NCBI GenBank assembly: GCA_903934325.1
Contig: CAIZNH010000030.1
Coordinates: forward strand, 1 to 42,509
Length of the DNA stretch: 42,509 nt
Direction of reading: 5' to 3'
DNA from: an uncultured Alphaproteobacteria bacterium
GTDB lineage: Bacteria; Pseudomonadota; Alphaproteobacteria; Sphingomonadales; Sphingomonadaceae
The first letter of the stretch is position 1. Every line of letters begins with the position of its first letter. Made by a program: the position numbers and the translations under genes. Below the pieces are notes generated by a model. The model worked only from the letters and a program-made list of their open reading frames with translations, did no database searches and was not told the origin of the DNA. Below, piece by piece: positions 15,037 to 24,697 of the stretch.

Positions 15037-17334
15037 TTAGCCGCCCTTGCGGCTGTCCTCGGCGGCCTTGATCGCCGCCGCATCCCACGTCACCTGCGTC
15101 TGGGTCTGCGGGTTGAATCGGCCGCCCTGATAGACCGCCGACTTGGCCGCCGCGATTTCTGCTTCGGTCATCTCGGCGCTCGGGGCGAGCGAGAACACGT
15201 CGATCCCGCGGGTGATCTCGGTGCCGTAGATGTGGCCCTTGTACCAGTAGGCCGACCAGTAGCCGCCGAGCACCATCTGCTTGGCGTCGATCGGCCCGCG
15301 ATCGAAATAGGCGATTTCCTTCGGGCTGGCGCTGTCGGTGAAGTCCATCACCGAGATGCCGCCCTGATACCACGCCTGGGCGAACAGATCGCGGCCCGGC
15401 ACCGGAACGATCGAGCCGTTATGCGCGACGCAGTTCTCCTTGTCGCTCTGCGGCGCGGGCATCTTGTAATGGGCGCGGAACACGAGCTTGCCGTCAACGA
15501 TGTCGTAGATCGCGTTGGCACCCCAGGTCTTGGGGTCGGACGCCTTGCAGCGCGGACGCCCGCCGCCGCCCCATTCATCGGTGAACACCACCTTGGTGCC
15601 GTCATTGTTGAAGGTGGCCGAGTGCCAATAGGCAAAGGTGGTGTCGGTCGCCACGTCGATGCGCTTCGGGTTCAGCGGATCGCGGATGTCGAACAGGATG
15701 CCGTTGCCCGAACAGGCCCCGGCGGCGATGTTCTTCGACGGGAAGACGGTGATGTCGTGGCACTGGTCAGTCGGCGCGGTGCGCTGCGTGCCTTCGCCAT
15801 GGTCGCCGCCGGTCCACAGGCCTGCAATGGTACCGGTAGTCTCGTCGGCGAAGACGCGCGGGCTCTTGACGATGCGCGCCTGTGACGGATCGGCCAGCGG
15901 GATCTCGATCACGTCGATCGAGAACAGCGCGGTGCGGGTGTCGCCCGGGATCTCGCCGATGCAGCCCGCCAGTTCCTCGGTCTCGCGGATGCCCGCCGTG
16001 CCCGAATTGTAGACGATGATGCGCTTGTCATCCGCGCTCACCACCGAATGGGTGTGGCTGCCGCGGCAAGTCTGCACCCCGCCCACCTGACGCGGGCTGC
16101 TGAGATCGGAAATGTCGAAGATGCGCAGGCCGCGGAAGCGGTCCTCGTTGACCTTGCCCGGCGCGCCTTCGAGCCCGCAGTCGACGCGGCCGCGGGTCTG
16201 CTCGACGCTCATCACGAGGATCTTGCCGACCACCGAGACATCACCCTGACCGCCCGGGCAGACGACCGAGCTCATCAGCTGCGGCACGCCGTCGGTGCCC
16301 AGCTTGTAGATGTTGAACCCGTGATAGGAGCCCGCGATCATGATGTCGTCGAAGAATGCCATGTCGGTGTTGGCGAAATCGAGCAGGGGGGAGCGTTCGG
16401 CGAAGTCGGTGAGGTCTTCCTCCTCGCGCTCGGGGGTGGCGGCGCTGGTCGCAGTCGCTGCGGCGGCAACGGCAGCGTCAGCAGCGGTTTCGACTGCTGC
16501 GGCGGCTTCGGTCTTGTCCTTGTCTTCCTCGCCCTTTTTGGGTGCGGCAGGGGGGCGCAGATCGGCCGGGTTGGCCGGATTGAAGAAGCCCGCAGGCTTG
16601 CCGAGGCTGGCAACCTTGGTGAGGTTCAGGATCGCCTCTCCGGCATTATCGAAGCCGGCGGCAAGGCCCGAGCGCGGGTCTTCGGACAGGCGCGCGAGCA
16701 CCTTGTCCATCCGCTTGATCTCGCCGGTCTGCTCGTTCTCGACGTCGCTGACAAAGCGGTAGAGCACCGGATCAGCCGCGGTGCCTTCTTCGTCGAACAG
16801 CTTCTCGACCATGTCCACCGCGCCTTCGTGATGCGCGATCATCAGGGTCAGGAACTGGCGGTCGAATTCGGTGCCCTTTGCGGCGGCGAGCGCCTTCATC
16901 GCTTCGGGCGAGGCCATGCCCTTCATCATGTGGTGGAGGTGTTCGCCATGGCCCTTCATCGCCGGGTCTTCCACCGGCTCGCCGCGCTCCTTCAGCCAGG
17001 TCTTCATGAAAGCGATTTCATCGGCCTGGCTGCCTTCGATGCGGCCTGCGATGGAGACGAGGTCTTCGGTGTTGGTGCGGTCCTTCACCAGCACCGCCAT
17101 GTCGAGCGCCTGCTGATGGTGGACGATCATGTGCTGCATGAAGGCGACGTCGGAGGCGGTGTAGCTCGACTGTGCCAGCTTGGTGGCTTCCTCGGCGGTC
17201 AGCTTCTTGCTCGCCTGACCCGGCGCGCCGGGCTGCACGATCGGCACGCTCTGGGCATAGGCAACGCCCGAAGCGGAAAGCAGCAAGGCGGAAAGAAGCG
17301 CGCCGGAAGCGCGCAGGCTGGATGCGTTGATCAT
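15037..17334 (-). CDS. Exported DUF305 / LVIVD beta-propeller fusion protein
   Basis: 765 residues with a signal peptide (cleaved near VAYAQ, residue 28). Residues about 55-215 are a DUF305 four-helix domain with both characteristic His pairs, MIVHHQQALDM (72-73) and MIAHHEGAVDM (168-169), plus a His/Met-rich insert GHGEHLHHMMKGM, all suited to copper or other metal binding. A low-complexity Lys/Glu then Ala linker covers about 265-305. The C-terminal part, about 320-745, carries LVIVD-type repeats (LRIFDISDLSSPRQVGG, GILFDIRDPLNPKRI, GISVMDFTDSASPKEI), predicting a beta-propeller, with several cysteines that may pair in the periplasm. Family knowledge gives no enzyme activity. Divergent from the serine hydrolase gene. 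Confidence 0.85.
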   Translation of the reverse strand: MINASSLRASGALLSALLLSASGVAYAQSVPIVQPGAPGQASKKLTAEEATKLAQSSYTASDVAFMQHMIVHHQQALDMAVLVKDRTNTEDLVSIAGRIEGSQADEIAFMKTWLKERGEPVEDPAMKGHGEHLHHMMKGMASPEAMKALAAAKGTEFDRQFLTLMIAHHEGAVDMVEKLFDEEGTAADPVLYRFVSDVENEQTGEIKRMDKVLARLSEDPRSGLAAGFDNAGEAILNLTKVASLGKPAGFFNPANPADLRPPAAPKKGEEDKDKTEAAAAVETAADAAVAAAATATSAATPEREEEDLTDFAERSPLLDFANTDMAFFDDIMIAGSYHGFNIYKLGTDGVPQLMSSVVCPGGQGDVSVVGKILVMSVEQTRGRVDCGLEGAPGKVNEDRFRGLRIFDISDLSSPRQVGGVQTCRGSHTHSVVSADDKRIIVYNSGTAGIRETEELAGCIGEIPGDTRTALFSIDVIEIPLADPSQARIVKSPRVFADETTGTIAGLWTGGDHGEGTQRTAPTDQCHDITVFPSKNIAAGACSGNGILFDIRDPLNPKRIDVATDTTFAYWHSATFNNDGTKVVFTDEWGGGGRPRCKASDPKTWGANAIYDIVDGKLVFRAHYKMPAPQSDKENCVAHNGSIVPVPGRDLFAQAWYQGGISVMDFTDSASPKEIAYFDRGPIDAKQMVLGGYWSAYWYKGHIYGTEITRGIDVFSLAPSAEMTEAEIAAAKSAVYQGGRFNPQTQTQVTWDAAAIKAAEDSRKGG

Positions 17335-17578
17335 GATGCCCCTTCAAATCGGATGGTCGGGCCGCAGAGTGCCGCCATCCGCCGGGCAGTCAAGGGGAGG
17401 AATGACGGTGCAAGGGTGCTTTCGACGAACCGGCATCATCGCCCGAGCAGGAGCGTGTCGCAGGCCTGTCGTGCCAGCCGCACCTTTCGTCGCACCCCAT
17501 GAAATGAAAACTTGCGGGCGGGAATCGCGCATGCCTAGTGTAGGTATTAAGCCGAGGGAAACCCTGAGGGAGTAGCTT

Positions 17579-18616
17579 TTGAGCATGGCACGCACCCGCT
17601 TTTCCGTCTTTGCGATCGGCATCGCCGCCAGTCTGGCGACCATCGCCGCGCCGGCGGTCGCACAGGCGGACGAGCTCCAGTCGAGCTTCGACCGCGCCTT
17701 TGGCACCGAGCTGCGCACCCCGCAGAGCTTCGAGGCGATCTATGCCTCCAGCTTCGAGCAGCGCATTGCCGAACTCGCCAATCCATCGCAGGGCCGCATC
17801 GGCGTTGCCGCAATCGACCTTGCCACCGGCGAGGAAGTGGCGGTGCTGGGCGACCAGCTCTTCCCGATGGCTTCGACCAGCAAGGTGGCGGTCGCCGCGA
17901 CCTTCCTCGAGATGGTCGAGCAGGGCCGGTTTGCCCTGACATCGGAATTTCCGCTGATGATGCCCGAGCGCTCGGCGCGCTTCTCCTCAGCCAAGGCGCC
18001 GGTGCGGCCCGGGCAGTATATGCCCGCGATCGATCTGATCGAGATCATGATCACCCGTTCGAGCAACCCGGCGACCGACGCCTTGCTGGCAGCCGTGGGC
18101 GGCCCCTCGGTGGTGAATGACTGGGCGCGCCGTCAGGGCATCCGTGAGTTCAGCATCAACCGCGATATCGCCACGCTGGTGCGCGACGACGGCGAATTCG
18201 ACCCCGCGCGCCACATCGACAAGCGCGATGCGGCCACCCCGCGCGCCATGGCGCGGCTGCTGGCGGGGCTCTACCGCGGCGAATATCTCTCGGCCGAAAG
18301 CCGCCGGGTGCTACTCGGCGCGATGAGCCGCACGGTGACCGGCAAGCGCCGCATTCCGGCGCACATCCCATTGGAAGCGCGGGTGAGCCACAAGACCGGC
18401 TCGCTCAGCAACACCTCCAGCGATGTCGGCCTGATCGAGTGTCCCGACGGGCGCACCATCGCGGTGGCGATCTATGTCACCGGGCAGGGCACGCGGGCGG
18501 CGCGAGAAGAGCGGATCGCGGCGATTGCGCGGGCGCTTTACGACGGCTTTGCCTTCCGCGCCCAGCAGAACCCGGTGCGCAACTGGACCTCGGCCCCCTA
18601 CAACACCGGCGGTTGA
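17579..18616 (+). CDS. Class A beta-lactamase-like serine hydrolase (exported)
   Basis: 345 residues with a signal peptide ending near AVAQA (residue 30). Penicillin-recognising motifs: SxxK as Ser99-Thr-Ser-Lys102 (MASTSKVAV), SxN as Ser161-Ser-Asn163 (TRSSNPATDALL), and KTG at Lys272-Gly274 (VSHKTGSLSN). The class A deacylation glutamate of the ExxLN motif is not found; the corresponding stretch is NRDIATLVRDDGEFD, longer than usual. So it may be a DD-peptidase-like or non-hydrolysing relative rather than a resistance enzyme. Start: a TTG at 17579 lies 6 nt after AGGGAG; the ATG at 17585 is the alternative, two codons shorter. Confidence 0.85.
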   Translation: MSMARTRFSVFAIGIAASLATIAAPAVAQADELQSSFDRAFGTELRTPQSFEAIYASSFEQRIAELANPSQGRIGVAAIDLATGEEVAVLGDQLFPMASTSKVAVAATFLEMVEQGRFALTSEFPLMMPERSARFSSAKAPVRPGQYMPAIDLIEIMITRSSNPATDALLAAVGGPSVVNDWARRQGIREFSINRDIATLVRDDGEFDPARHIDKRDAATPRAMARLLAGLYRGEYLSAESRRVLLGAMSRTVTGKRRIPAHIPLEARVSHKTGSLSNTSSDVGLIECPDGRTIAVAIYVTGQGTRAAREERIAAIARALYDGFAFRAQQNPVRNWTSAPYNTGG

Positions 18617-18627
18617 AGACCGGAAAC

Positions 18628-18662
18628 GCGAAAGGGCGGCGCCTTGCGGCACCGCCCTTCGC
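18628..18662. terminator. Terminator-like hairpin between convergent genes
   Basis: A long G+C-rich stem (GCGAAAGGGCGG paired with CCGCCCTTCGC, with an inner GCC/GGC extension around TTGC) lies between the serine hydrolase stop (+) and the lipoprotein stop (-). A weak T-rich stretch follows on the minus side. It could end both convergent transcripts. Confidence 0.6.
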
Positions 18663-18701
18663 TGTGATCATCCCCGCACGCGGCGGAGTGATCAAATCCG
18701 A

Positions 18702-18989
18702 TTACTCGGCAGCCTTCTCGGCTTCGGCAGCCACGTCAGCGGCAGCGTCGGCAGCGGCATCGGCGGTCGCTTCAGCGCCTTCGGCGGCAGCGTCGGCGGC
18801 GGCGTCAACGCCTTCGGCGGCTTCGTCGACAGCACCTTCGGCGCCTTCGAGAGCAGCATCGGCGCTCGCGGCAGCATCGGTCGCCATGGCGTCGGCGGCT
18901 TCTTCGGTTTCGGTCGCGGTGTTGTCGCTGCAAGCGGCGAGGCCCAGAGCCGAGGTGGCGATGGCGGCGGCAAGAATGATCTTACGCAT
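18702..18989 (-). CDS. Small alanine-rich lipoprotein
   Basis: 95 residues from the ATG at 18987-18989, with a lipoprotein signal MRKIILAAAIATSALGLAAC (lipid-modified Cys20) and then SDNTATETEEAADAM. The mature part is almost wholly Ala/Glu/Asp/Thr with irregular repeats of AADAAAEGAE type, predicting one long amphipathic helix, as in Lpp-like or entericidin-like envelope lipoproteins. Repetitive GCN codons make the DNA low-complexity. The longer upstream open frame contributes no signal and is not used. Role probably structural; not assigned. Confidence 0.8.
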   Translation of the reverse strand: MRKIILAAAIATSALGLAACSDNTATETEEAADAMATDAAASADAALEGAEGAVDEAAEGVDAAADAAAEGAEATADAAADAAADVAAEAEKAAE

Positions 18990-19240
18990 AGGTGGAAATC
19001 CCTCTCTGCAATTGTCGCAAGCTCCCCGTCGGAGCGTGTCGAAACCGGTTTTGACCTCCGGTTCGGTGCATAAATAGGGACAAGCCTGGGGCGGTGCAAG
19101 GCAATTGCGGCAAGCTCGCCTCAATTTGGCCATGATTTTGCCACAATCTGTCGCGCCCGAACGAAGTCCGGCGCGCGATGCCGGGCGGAAAACGCTCTGA
19201 ACCGGCTACCCCGCGCCGCCGCCGGATGCTAGCAGAACGC

Positions 19241-22108
19241 ATGGCCGACCCCCAAGCTCCCAGCAAGCAGCACCTCTATCTCGTCGATGGCTCGTCCTAC
19301 ATCTTCCGGGCCTATCACCGGCTGCCCCCGCTGACCGATCCCGAAGGCACGCCGGTCGGCGCGGTCTATGGCTACACGACGATGCTCTGGAAGCTCGCCG
19401 CCGACCTCGATGAGGCGGACGGGCCGACGCACCTTGCGGTGATCCTCGACGCCAGCGGGGTCAGCTTCCGCAACGACATCTACGCGCACTACAAGGCCAA
19501 CCGGCCCGAGCCGCCCGAGGACCTCGTCCCGCAATTCCCGCTGATCCGCGATGCCACCCGCGCCTTCAGCCTGCCCTGCATCGAAGTGCCCGGGCTGGAG
19601 GCGGATGACCTCATCGCCACCTATGCGCGTCGCGCGCAGGAATTGGGCTGGGACGTCACCATCGTAAGTTCCGACAAGGATCTGATGCAGCTGGTGGGCG
19701 AGGTCGATACGCCCCACGGCCCGGCGCGGATCGACATGCTCGACACCATGAAGAACCAGCGCATCTGGCTCGAAGAGGTCGAGGAGAAGTTCGGCGTCCC
19801 GCCCGCGCTGGTCGGCGATGTGCTGGCGCTGATGGGCGATGCGGTGGACAATGTGCCGGGCATCTACGGCATCGGCCCCAAGACCGCCTCGAAGCTGATC
19901 GCCGAGCACGGCTCGCTCACCGCCGCACTCGATTCCGCGCATGACATGAAGCCCTCCAAGCTGAAGGAACGCCTGATCGAAGGGCGCGGCGATGCCGAAC
20001 TCAGCAAGGTGCTGGTGACGCTGAAAGAGGACTGCGATCTGCCGCAGCCGATTGCTGAGATGAAGCTCGGCCCGGTGCCGCCCGAGCCGCTCGCCGCTTT
20101 CCTCGAAAAGCACGGCTTCACCTCGCTGCTGAAGCGGCTCGAAGCGGGCACCGGCAGCCCTTCGCGCAAGACCGATCTCAACCCGCCCAAGCCGACCACG
20201 GCCGGCGCTGCTCCGGCAGACACAGGCGATGCCAACCGCCAGCCTTTGCCGGACATGCCGCGCATCGATCATGCCGCCTATGTGACGGTGCAGAACATGG
20301 CGACGCTGGAGCAATGGATCGCCCGGGCAACAGCGGCGCGGCTGGTCGCGGTCGATACCGAAACCACGTCGCTTGATCCGATGCGCGCCGATCTGGTGGG
20401 CGTCAGCCTCGCGATCGGACCCAATGATGCCTGCTACATTCCCCTCGCGCACGGCGGGGACGACATGTTCGCGCAGAAACCGCAGATGGTGCCGATGGCT
20501 GATGCGCTGGCTGCGCTGAAGCCGCTGCTGGAGGACGAGGCGGTCCTCAAGGTGTTCCAGAACGGCAAGTATGATCTCAACGTGCTCGCCCGTCAGGGGC
20601 TCGCGGTGTCGCCCATCGACGATACGATGGTGATCAGCTTCGCGCTGGATGCCGGGCGCGGCGAGGAAGGCATGGGGGGCGGCCACGGGATGGACGAGCT
20701 GTCCCAGCGCCACCTCGGCCACACCCCGATCCCGTTCAAGGATCTGTGCGGCACCGGCAAGAAGGCGATCCTGTTCAGCGAGGTGCCGCTGGACCGCGCC
20801 ACCGCCTATGCCGCCGAGGATGCCGATGTGACCCTGCGGCTTCACCGCAATCTCAAGCCCCGGCTCGCCAGCGAGGGCGGCACCCGCATTTACGAGCGCG
20901 TCGATCGCCCGCTGATCCCGGTGGTTGCCGCGATGGAGCGCGAAGGCATCCGCGTTGACCGCGCGCGCCTTGCAAAGCTGTCGGAGGAATTCGCTGTCGA
21001 GATCGGGCGGCTCGAGGGCGAGATCCATGGCGTGGCCGGGCAGGAATTCACTGTCGGCAGCCCCAAACAGCTGGGCGACATCCTGTTCGACAAGCTCGGC
21101 TACAAGGGCGGCAAAAAGGGCAAGAGCGGGCAATATTCCACCGACGTTTCGGTGCTCGAAAAGCTCGCGGCCGAAGGCGCGCCGATTGCGCGGCTTGTGT
21201 TGGAATGGCGCCAGCTTTCCAAGCTGAAGTCGACCTATACCGACGCCCTGCAGGCCGCGATCAATCCAGCCACGGGCCGCGTCCACACCAGCTACAGCCT
21301 TGTCGGCGCGCAGACCGGGCGGCTCTCGTCGACCGATCCCAACTTGCAGAATATTCCGGTGCGCACCGCCATCGGCCGCCAGATCCGCGAGGCCTTCGTG
21401 CCGGAAGCGGGCAATGTCCTGCTCGCCGCCGACTATTCGCAGATCGAATTGCGCCTCGCCGCGCATATGGCCGGGGTCGATACCCTCAAGGACGCTTTCG
21501 CGCAGGGCGAGGATATCCACGCCCGTACTGCGCGCGAGATGTTCGGAGAGGTTACCCGCGACACCCGTGCGCGGGCGAAAACCATCAACTTCGCAATACT
21601 TTACGGGATTTCGCGCTGGGGTCTGGCGGCGCGGCTGGAAGTGCCGCCAGAAGAAGCACAGGCTATGATCGACACCTATTTCCAGCGCTTCCCCGGCATC
21701 CAGCGCTACATCCTCGAAACGCTCGAAAGCGTGCGGGACAAGGGCTATTCGGAGACGCTGTTCGGACGCAAGACGTGGTTCCCGCGGATCAATTCCAAGA
21801 ACCAGGCCGAACGGCAGGGGTCAGAGCGTGCCGCGATCAACGCGCCGATCCAGGGCACCAGCGCCGACATCATCAAGCGCGCGATGGCGCGGATGCTCCC
21901 GGCGCTGGCCGAGGCGGGCCTCCATGATGTGCGGATGCTGCTGCAGGTGCACGACGAATTGGTGTTCGAACTGCCGGAAGGGCGCGTGGAAGCCGCCACG
22001 CCGATCATCCGGCAGGTGATGGCCGAAGCCGCGCTGCCGGCCGTCGAACTCAGCGTGCCATTGGGGGTTGATATTGGCACCGGCGCAAGCTGGGATGCGG
22101 CACACTGA
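19241..22108 (+). CDS. polA: DNA polymerase I
   Basis: 955 residues, full three-domain enzyme. Residues 1 to about 300: 5'-3' flap nuclease (LYLVDGSSYIFRAYH; LEADDLIATYAR; SSDKDLMQLV; GDAVDNVPGIYGIGPKTA). About 360-560: 3'-5' proofreading domain with an intact acidic set (VAVDTETTSLDP, NGKYDLNVLARQG, YAAEDADVTLRL). About 580-955: polymerase, with DYSQIELRLAAHMAG (motif A, near 730), the O-helix RARAKTINFAILYG (near 779) and VHDELVFE (motif C, near 902). It removes RNA primers and fills gaps in replication and repair. The ATG at 19241 is preferred because MADPQAPSKQ leads directly into the nuclease fold; in-frame ATGs at 19178 and 19226 would add an unrelated basic stretch. A perfect parS site follows 10 nt after its stop. 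Confidence 0.97.
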   Translation: MADPQAPSKQHLYLVDGSSYIFRAYHRLPPLTDPEGTPVGAVYGYTTMLWKLAADLDEADGPTHLAVILDASGVSFRNDIYAHYKANRPEPPEDLVPQFPLIRDATRAFSLPCIEVPGLEADDLIATYARRAQELGWDVTIVSSDKDLMQLVGEVDTPHGPARIDMLDTMKNQRIWLEEVEEKFGVPPALVGDVLALMGDAVDNVPGIYGIGPKTASKLIAEHGSLTAALDSAHDMKPSKLKERLIEGRGDAELSKVLVTLKEDCDLPQPIAEMKLGPVPPEPLAAFLEKHGFTSLLKRLEAGTGSPSRKTDLNPPKPTTAGAAPADTGDANRQPLPDMPRIDHAAYVTVQNMATLEQWIARATAARLVAVDTETTSLDPMRADLVGVSLAIGPNDACYIPLAHGGDDMFAQKPQMVPMADALAALKPLLEDEAVLKVFQNGKYDLNVLARQGLAVSPIDDTMVISFALDAGRGEEGMGGGHGMDELSQRHLGHTPIPFKDLCGTGKKAILFSEVPLDRATAYAAEDADVTLRLHRNLKPRLASEGGTRIYERVDRPLIPVVAAMEREGIRVDRARLAKLSEEFAVEIGRLEGEIHGVAGQEFTVGSPKQLGDILFDKLGYKGGKKGKSGQYSTDVSVLEKLAAEGAPIARLVLEWRQLSKLKSTYTDALQAAINPATGRVHTSYSLVGAQTGRLSSTDPNLQNIPVRTAIGRQIREAFVPEAGNVLLAADYSQIELRLAAHMAGVDTLKDAFAQGEDIHARTAREMFGEVTRDTRARAKTINFAILYGISRWGLAARLEVPPEEAQAMIDTYFQRFPGIQRYILETLESVRDKGYSETLFGRKTWFPRINSKNQAERQGSERAAINAPIQGTSADIIKRAMARMLPALAEAGLHDVRMLLQVHDELVFELPEGRVEAATPIIRQVMAEAALPAVELSVPLGVDIGTGASWDAAH

Positions 22109-22117
22109 CACTGAAAA

Positions 22118-22133
22118 TGTTTCACGTGAAACA
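22118..22133. other. parS centromere site (perfect)
   Basis: TGTTTCACGTGAAACA in the gap between polA and the convergent CDC48 gene; the only one of the four sites that is intergenic. Confidence 0.95.
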
Positions 22134-22243
22134 TTCGTGGAACATCAGCAACCGCCACCCAAGGCCGTGCTAACTGGCACCCAAAGCGGGCTTGGATCTT
22201 GCCTCTTCGCGCCTGATTTCGTCCAAAATCGCCGGTCAGCCCC

Positions 22244-24550
22244 TCAATCGTGCTTCTTTTCCCGCGTCGGCTTAAGCAATTCGGGCGCGAAGAACCCGAT
22301 CGGCTGCACCGCTGCGGCGCGCTTTTTGAGCTCGCCGCGCATCTTGAGGTATTCCTCCTCCATCTCGGCCGTCACAGTCGCCCGCGAGTCCGCCAGCGCT
22401 GCCTCGAAATCGCGCCCCTCGACCGCGCTGACCTCGCCCCCCACACGCCGCAGCGCGCCTAGCCCCGCGCGGCGCACCAGATCTTCGAGATCGGCGCCGG
22501 TAAAGCGCTCGGTCTTGCTGGCCAACATCGCCAGATCGACGTCATCGCCCAGCGGCATCTTCGCGGTATGGATGCCGAGAATATGTTCGCGGCCCTCCTT
22601 GTCGGGGGTGCCGACGTAAACCAGCTCGTCAAACCGGCCCGGACGCAGCAGCGCGGGATCGACCAGTGCAGGGCGGTTCGTGGCCCCGATCACGACGACC
22701 GATTGCAGTTCTTCCAGCCCGTCCATTTCGGCAAGGATGGTGTTGACCACGCGCCCCGTCACTTGCGGCTCGCCCTGACCGCTGCCGCGTGCGGGCACGA
22801 GGCTGTCGATCTCGTCGATGAAGATGACGCAAGGAGCCACCGCGCGGGCGCGGGCGAACAGTTTTGCGATCTGCTGCTCGCTCTCGCCGTACCATTTCGA
22901 CAGGAGATCGGAGCTCTTCATCGAGATGAAGTTCGCCTCCGCCTCCTTGGCGACCGCCTTGGCCAGCAGGGTCTTGCCGGTGCCGGGCGGGCCATAGAGC
23001 AGGAAGCCCTTGGCCGGACGGATGCCGAGGCGGCGGAAGGCATCGGGGTTCTTGAGCGGCAGCTCGATCCCCTCGCGCAGCTTGTCCATCGCCTCGCCCG
23101 CGCCGCCTATATCGTCCCAGCCGATATTCGGCACCTGCACCATCACCTCGCGCATGGCCGAGGGCTGGACGCGCTTGAGGGCGGCGAGGAAATCGTCGCG
23201 GGTGACGCACAGATCTTCGAGCACGTCCTGCGGGATGGTGCGCTCGTCGAGATCGAGCCGCGGCATGATCCGCCGCACGGCCTCGATCGCGGCTTCGCGG
23301 GTGAGCGCGGCAAGGTCTGCCCCGACAAAGCCGTGGGTGACGCGGGCGAGTTCGTCGAGATCGACCGCGCCTTCGAGCGGCATCCCGCGGGTATGGATCG
23401 CGATGATTTCGCGCCGTCCGCGCTGATCGGGCACGCCGATCACGATCTCGCGATCGAAACGGCCCGGACGACGCAGCGCTTCGTCGATCGCATCGGGCCG
23501 GTTGGTTGCGGCGATGACGACGAGGTTGGCGCGCTTCTCCAGCCCGTCCATCAGGGTGAGGAGCTGGGCGACAAGCCGCTTCTCCGCCTCGCCGGGCACC
23601 TGCGTGCGCTTGGGCGCGATCGAATCGATTTCGTCGATGAAGATAATGGCGGGCGCGGCGCGGCTGGCTTCCTCGAACACTTCGCGCAGCCGCTTTTCGC
23701 TCTCGCCATAGCCAGAGCCCATGATTTCCGGCCCGTTGATGGTGAAAAATTCCGCATCGCTTTCATTGGCGACGGCCTGCGCCAGGCGGGTCTTGCCGGT
23801 GCCGGGCGGGCCGTGGAGTAGCACGCCCTTGGGCGGTTCGACGCCGAGGCGGATGAACAACTCGGGATAGCGCAGCGGCAGTTCGACCATTTCGCGCAGG
23901 GCGCGGATGGTGTCCTCCATCCCGCCGACATCATCATAGTTCACCGCTGCGCGCCCGTCGCGCGGTTCCTCGAATTCGGCGCGCAGTTCGACCTCGGTGT
24001 TCTCGTCGATATGGACGATGCCCTTGGGGCTGGTCGTGGCGACGGTGAGGCGGATCTGGGTGAGGGCGTAGGCTGGCGCGCGCAGCAGCTGGCGCACGTC
24101 CGACGGCATGTTCTGCACCGGCTGCTGACCGGTGGTCGCCACCAGATCGCCGGCCATCAGCGGGCGGCGGAAGAAATTGCGCTTCAACGCCTGGGTCGGT
24201 CCCTGCAGGCGCATTTCGCGCTGAGCGGGGGCGAAGACCACGCGGGTCGCGGGGCGCGACTGGCCCTTGGCGATCTCGACATGCTCGCCCGATCCGGCTT
24301 CGGCATTGCCGCGCTGGAGCCCGTCCAGACGGACAACGTCGAGCGCGTCATCCTCCGGATAGGCGGCCATGGCGATTGCTGCCGTGGTGCGCTTGCCGAC
24401 GATCTCGACGACATCGCCCTCGGTAATCCCGAGCTTCTGGAAGGCCGAACGCGGCATGCGGGCGATGCCCTGGCCGGATTCCTCCTGCCGCGCGGGTGCG
24501 ACCTGAAGCCGCACAGTGCGGGCGTTCGCGGCGGTTTCTGCTTCGGCCAT
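22244..24550 (-). CDS. CDC48-family (VCP/p97-like) AAA+ ATPase
   Basis: 768 residues. N-domain, about 1-190: double-psi barrel type (VRLQVAPARQEESGQGIARMPRSAFQKLGITEGDVVEIVGKR). Then two AAA modules: D1 with GPPGTGKT near residue 245, FIDEIDSIAPKR and the arginine-finger block NRPDAIDEALRRPGRFD; D2 with GPPGTGKT near 518, FIDEIDSLVPAR and NRPALVDPALLRPGRFD. Both Walker A/B pairs look active. Such ATPases unfold or remodel protein complexes; bacterial copies resemble archaeal VAT. The C-terminal ends in REKKHD without the HbYX proteasome-docking motif. Start: ATG 24548-24550 with AGGAAA just upstream. Convergent with polA. Confidence 0.93.
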   Translation of the reverse strand: MAEAETAANARTVRLQVAPARQEESGQGIARMPRSAFQKLGITEGDVVEIVGKRTTAAIAMAAYPEDDALDVVRLDGLQRGNAEAGSGEHVEIAKGQSRPATRVVFAPAQREMRLQGPTQALKRNFFRRPLMAGDLVATTGQQPVQNMPSDVRQLLRAPAYALTQIRLTVATTSPKGIVHIDENTEVELRAEFEEPRDGRAAVNYDDVGGMEDTIRALREMVELPLRYPELFIRLGVEPPKGVLLHGPPGTGKTRLAQAVANESDAEFFTINGPEIMGSGYGESEKRLREVFEEASRAAPAIIFIDEIDSIAPKRTQVPGEAEKRLVAQLLTLMDGLEKRANLVVIAATNRPDAIDEALRRPGRFDREIVIGVPDQRGRREIIAIHTRGMPLEGAVDLDELARVTHGFVGADLAALTREAAIEAVRRIMPRLDLDERTIPQDVLEDLCVTRDDFLAALKRVQPSAMREVMVQVPNIGWDDIGGAGEAMDKLREGIELPLKNPDAFRRLGIRPAKGFLLYGPPGTGKTLLAKAVAKEAEANFISMKSSDLLSKWYGESEQQIAKLFARARAVAPCVIFIDEIDSLVPARGSGQGEPQVTGRVVNTILAEMDGLEELQSVVVIGATNRPALVDPALLRPGRFDELVYVGTPDKEGREHILGIHTAKMPLGDDVDLAMLASKTERFTGADLEDLVRRAGLGALRRVGGEVSAVEGRDFEAALADSRATVTAEMEEEYLKMRGELKKRAAAVQPIGFFAPELLKPTREKKHD

Positions 24551-24653
24551 GGGGTTTCCTGCGATTGCCTGTTGGTCTTGGTCCTTGCCGGAATAGCTAG
24601 GAACGGGGCAGGGCGATTGCAATCAAGCAGGAATGCGGTCTCCGGCCACACGG

Positions 24654-24679
24654 ACGCCGGGCACAAAAATGCCCGGCGT
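24654..24679. other. 10-bp perfect stem-loop
   Basis: ACGCCGGGCA (24654-24663) pairs fully with TGCCCGGCGT (24670-24679) around CAAAAA. It lies 104 nt upstream of the CDC48 start and repeats the core of the neighbouring terminator-like hairpin. Could act in the CDC48 mRNA leader if the promoter is further upstream, or be a second terminator. Confidence 0.5.
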
Positions 24680-24697
24680 GCTCCCGTGGCGGCCGGA

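Noticed and set aside
17579..18616. Beta-lactam resistance gene
   Set aside because: Three motifs fit class A, but the deacylation glutamate is not found and context is not mobile, so no resistance claim is made.
19229..21520. Very long open frame (763 codons) on the minus strand, antisense to polA
   Set aside because: It mirrors the codon bias of polA (GC-rich third positions keep the antisense frame open); it shows no family motif, while polA is intact.
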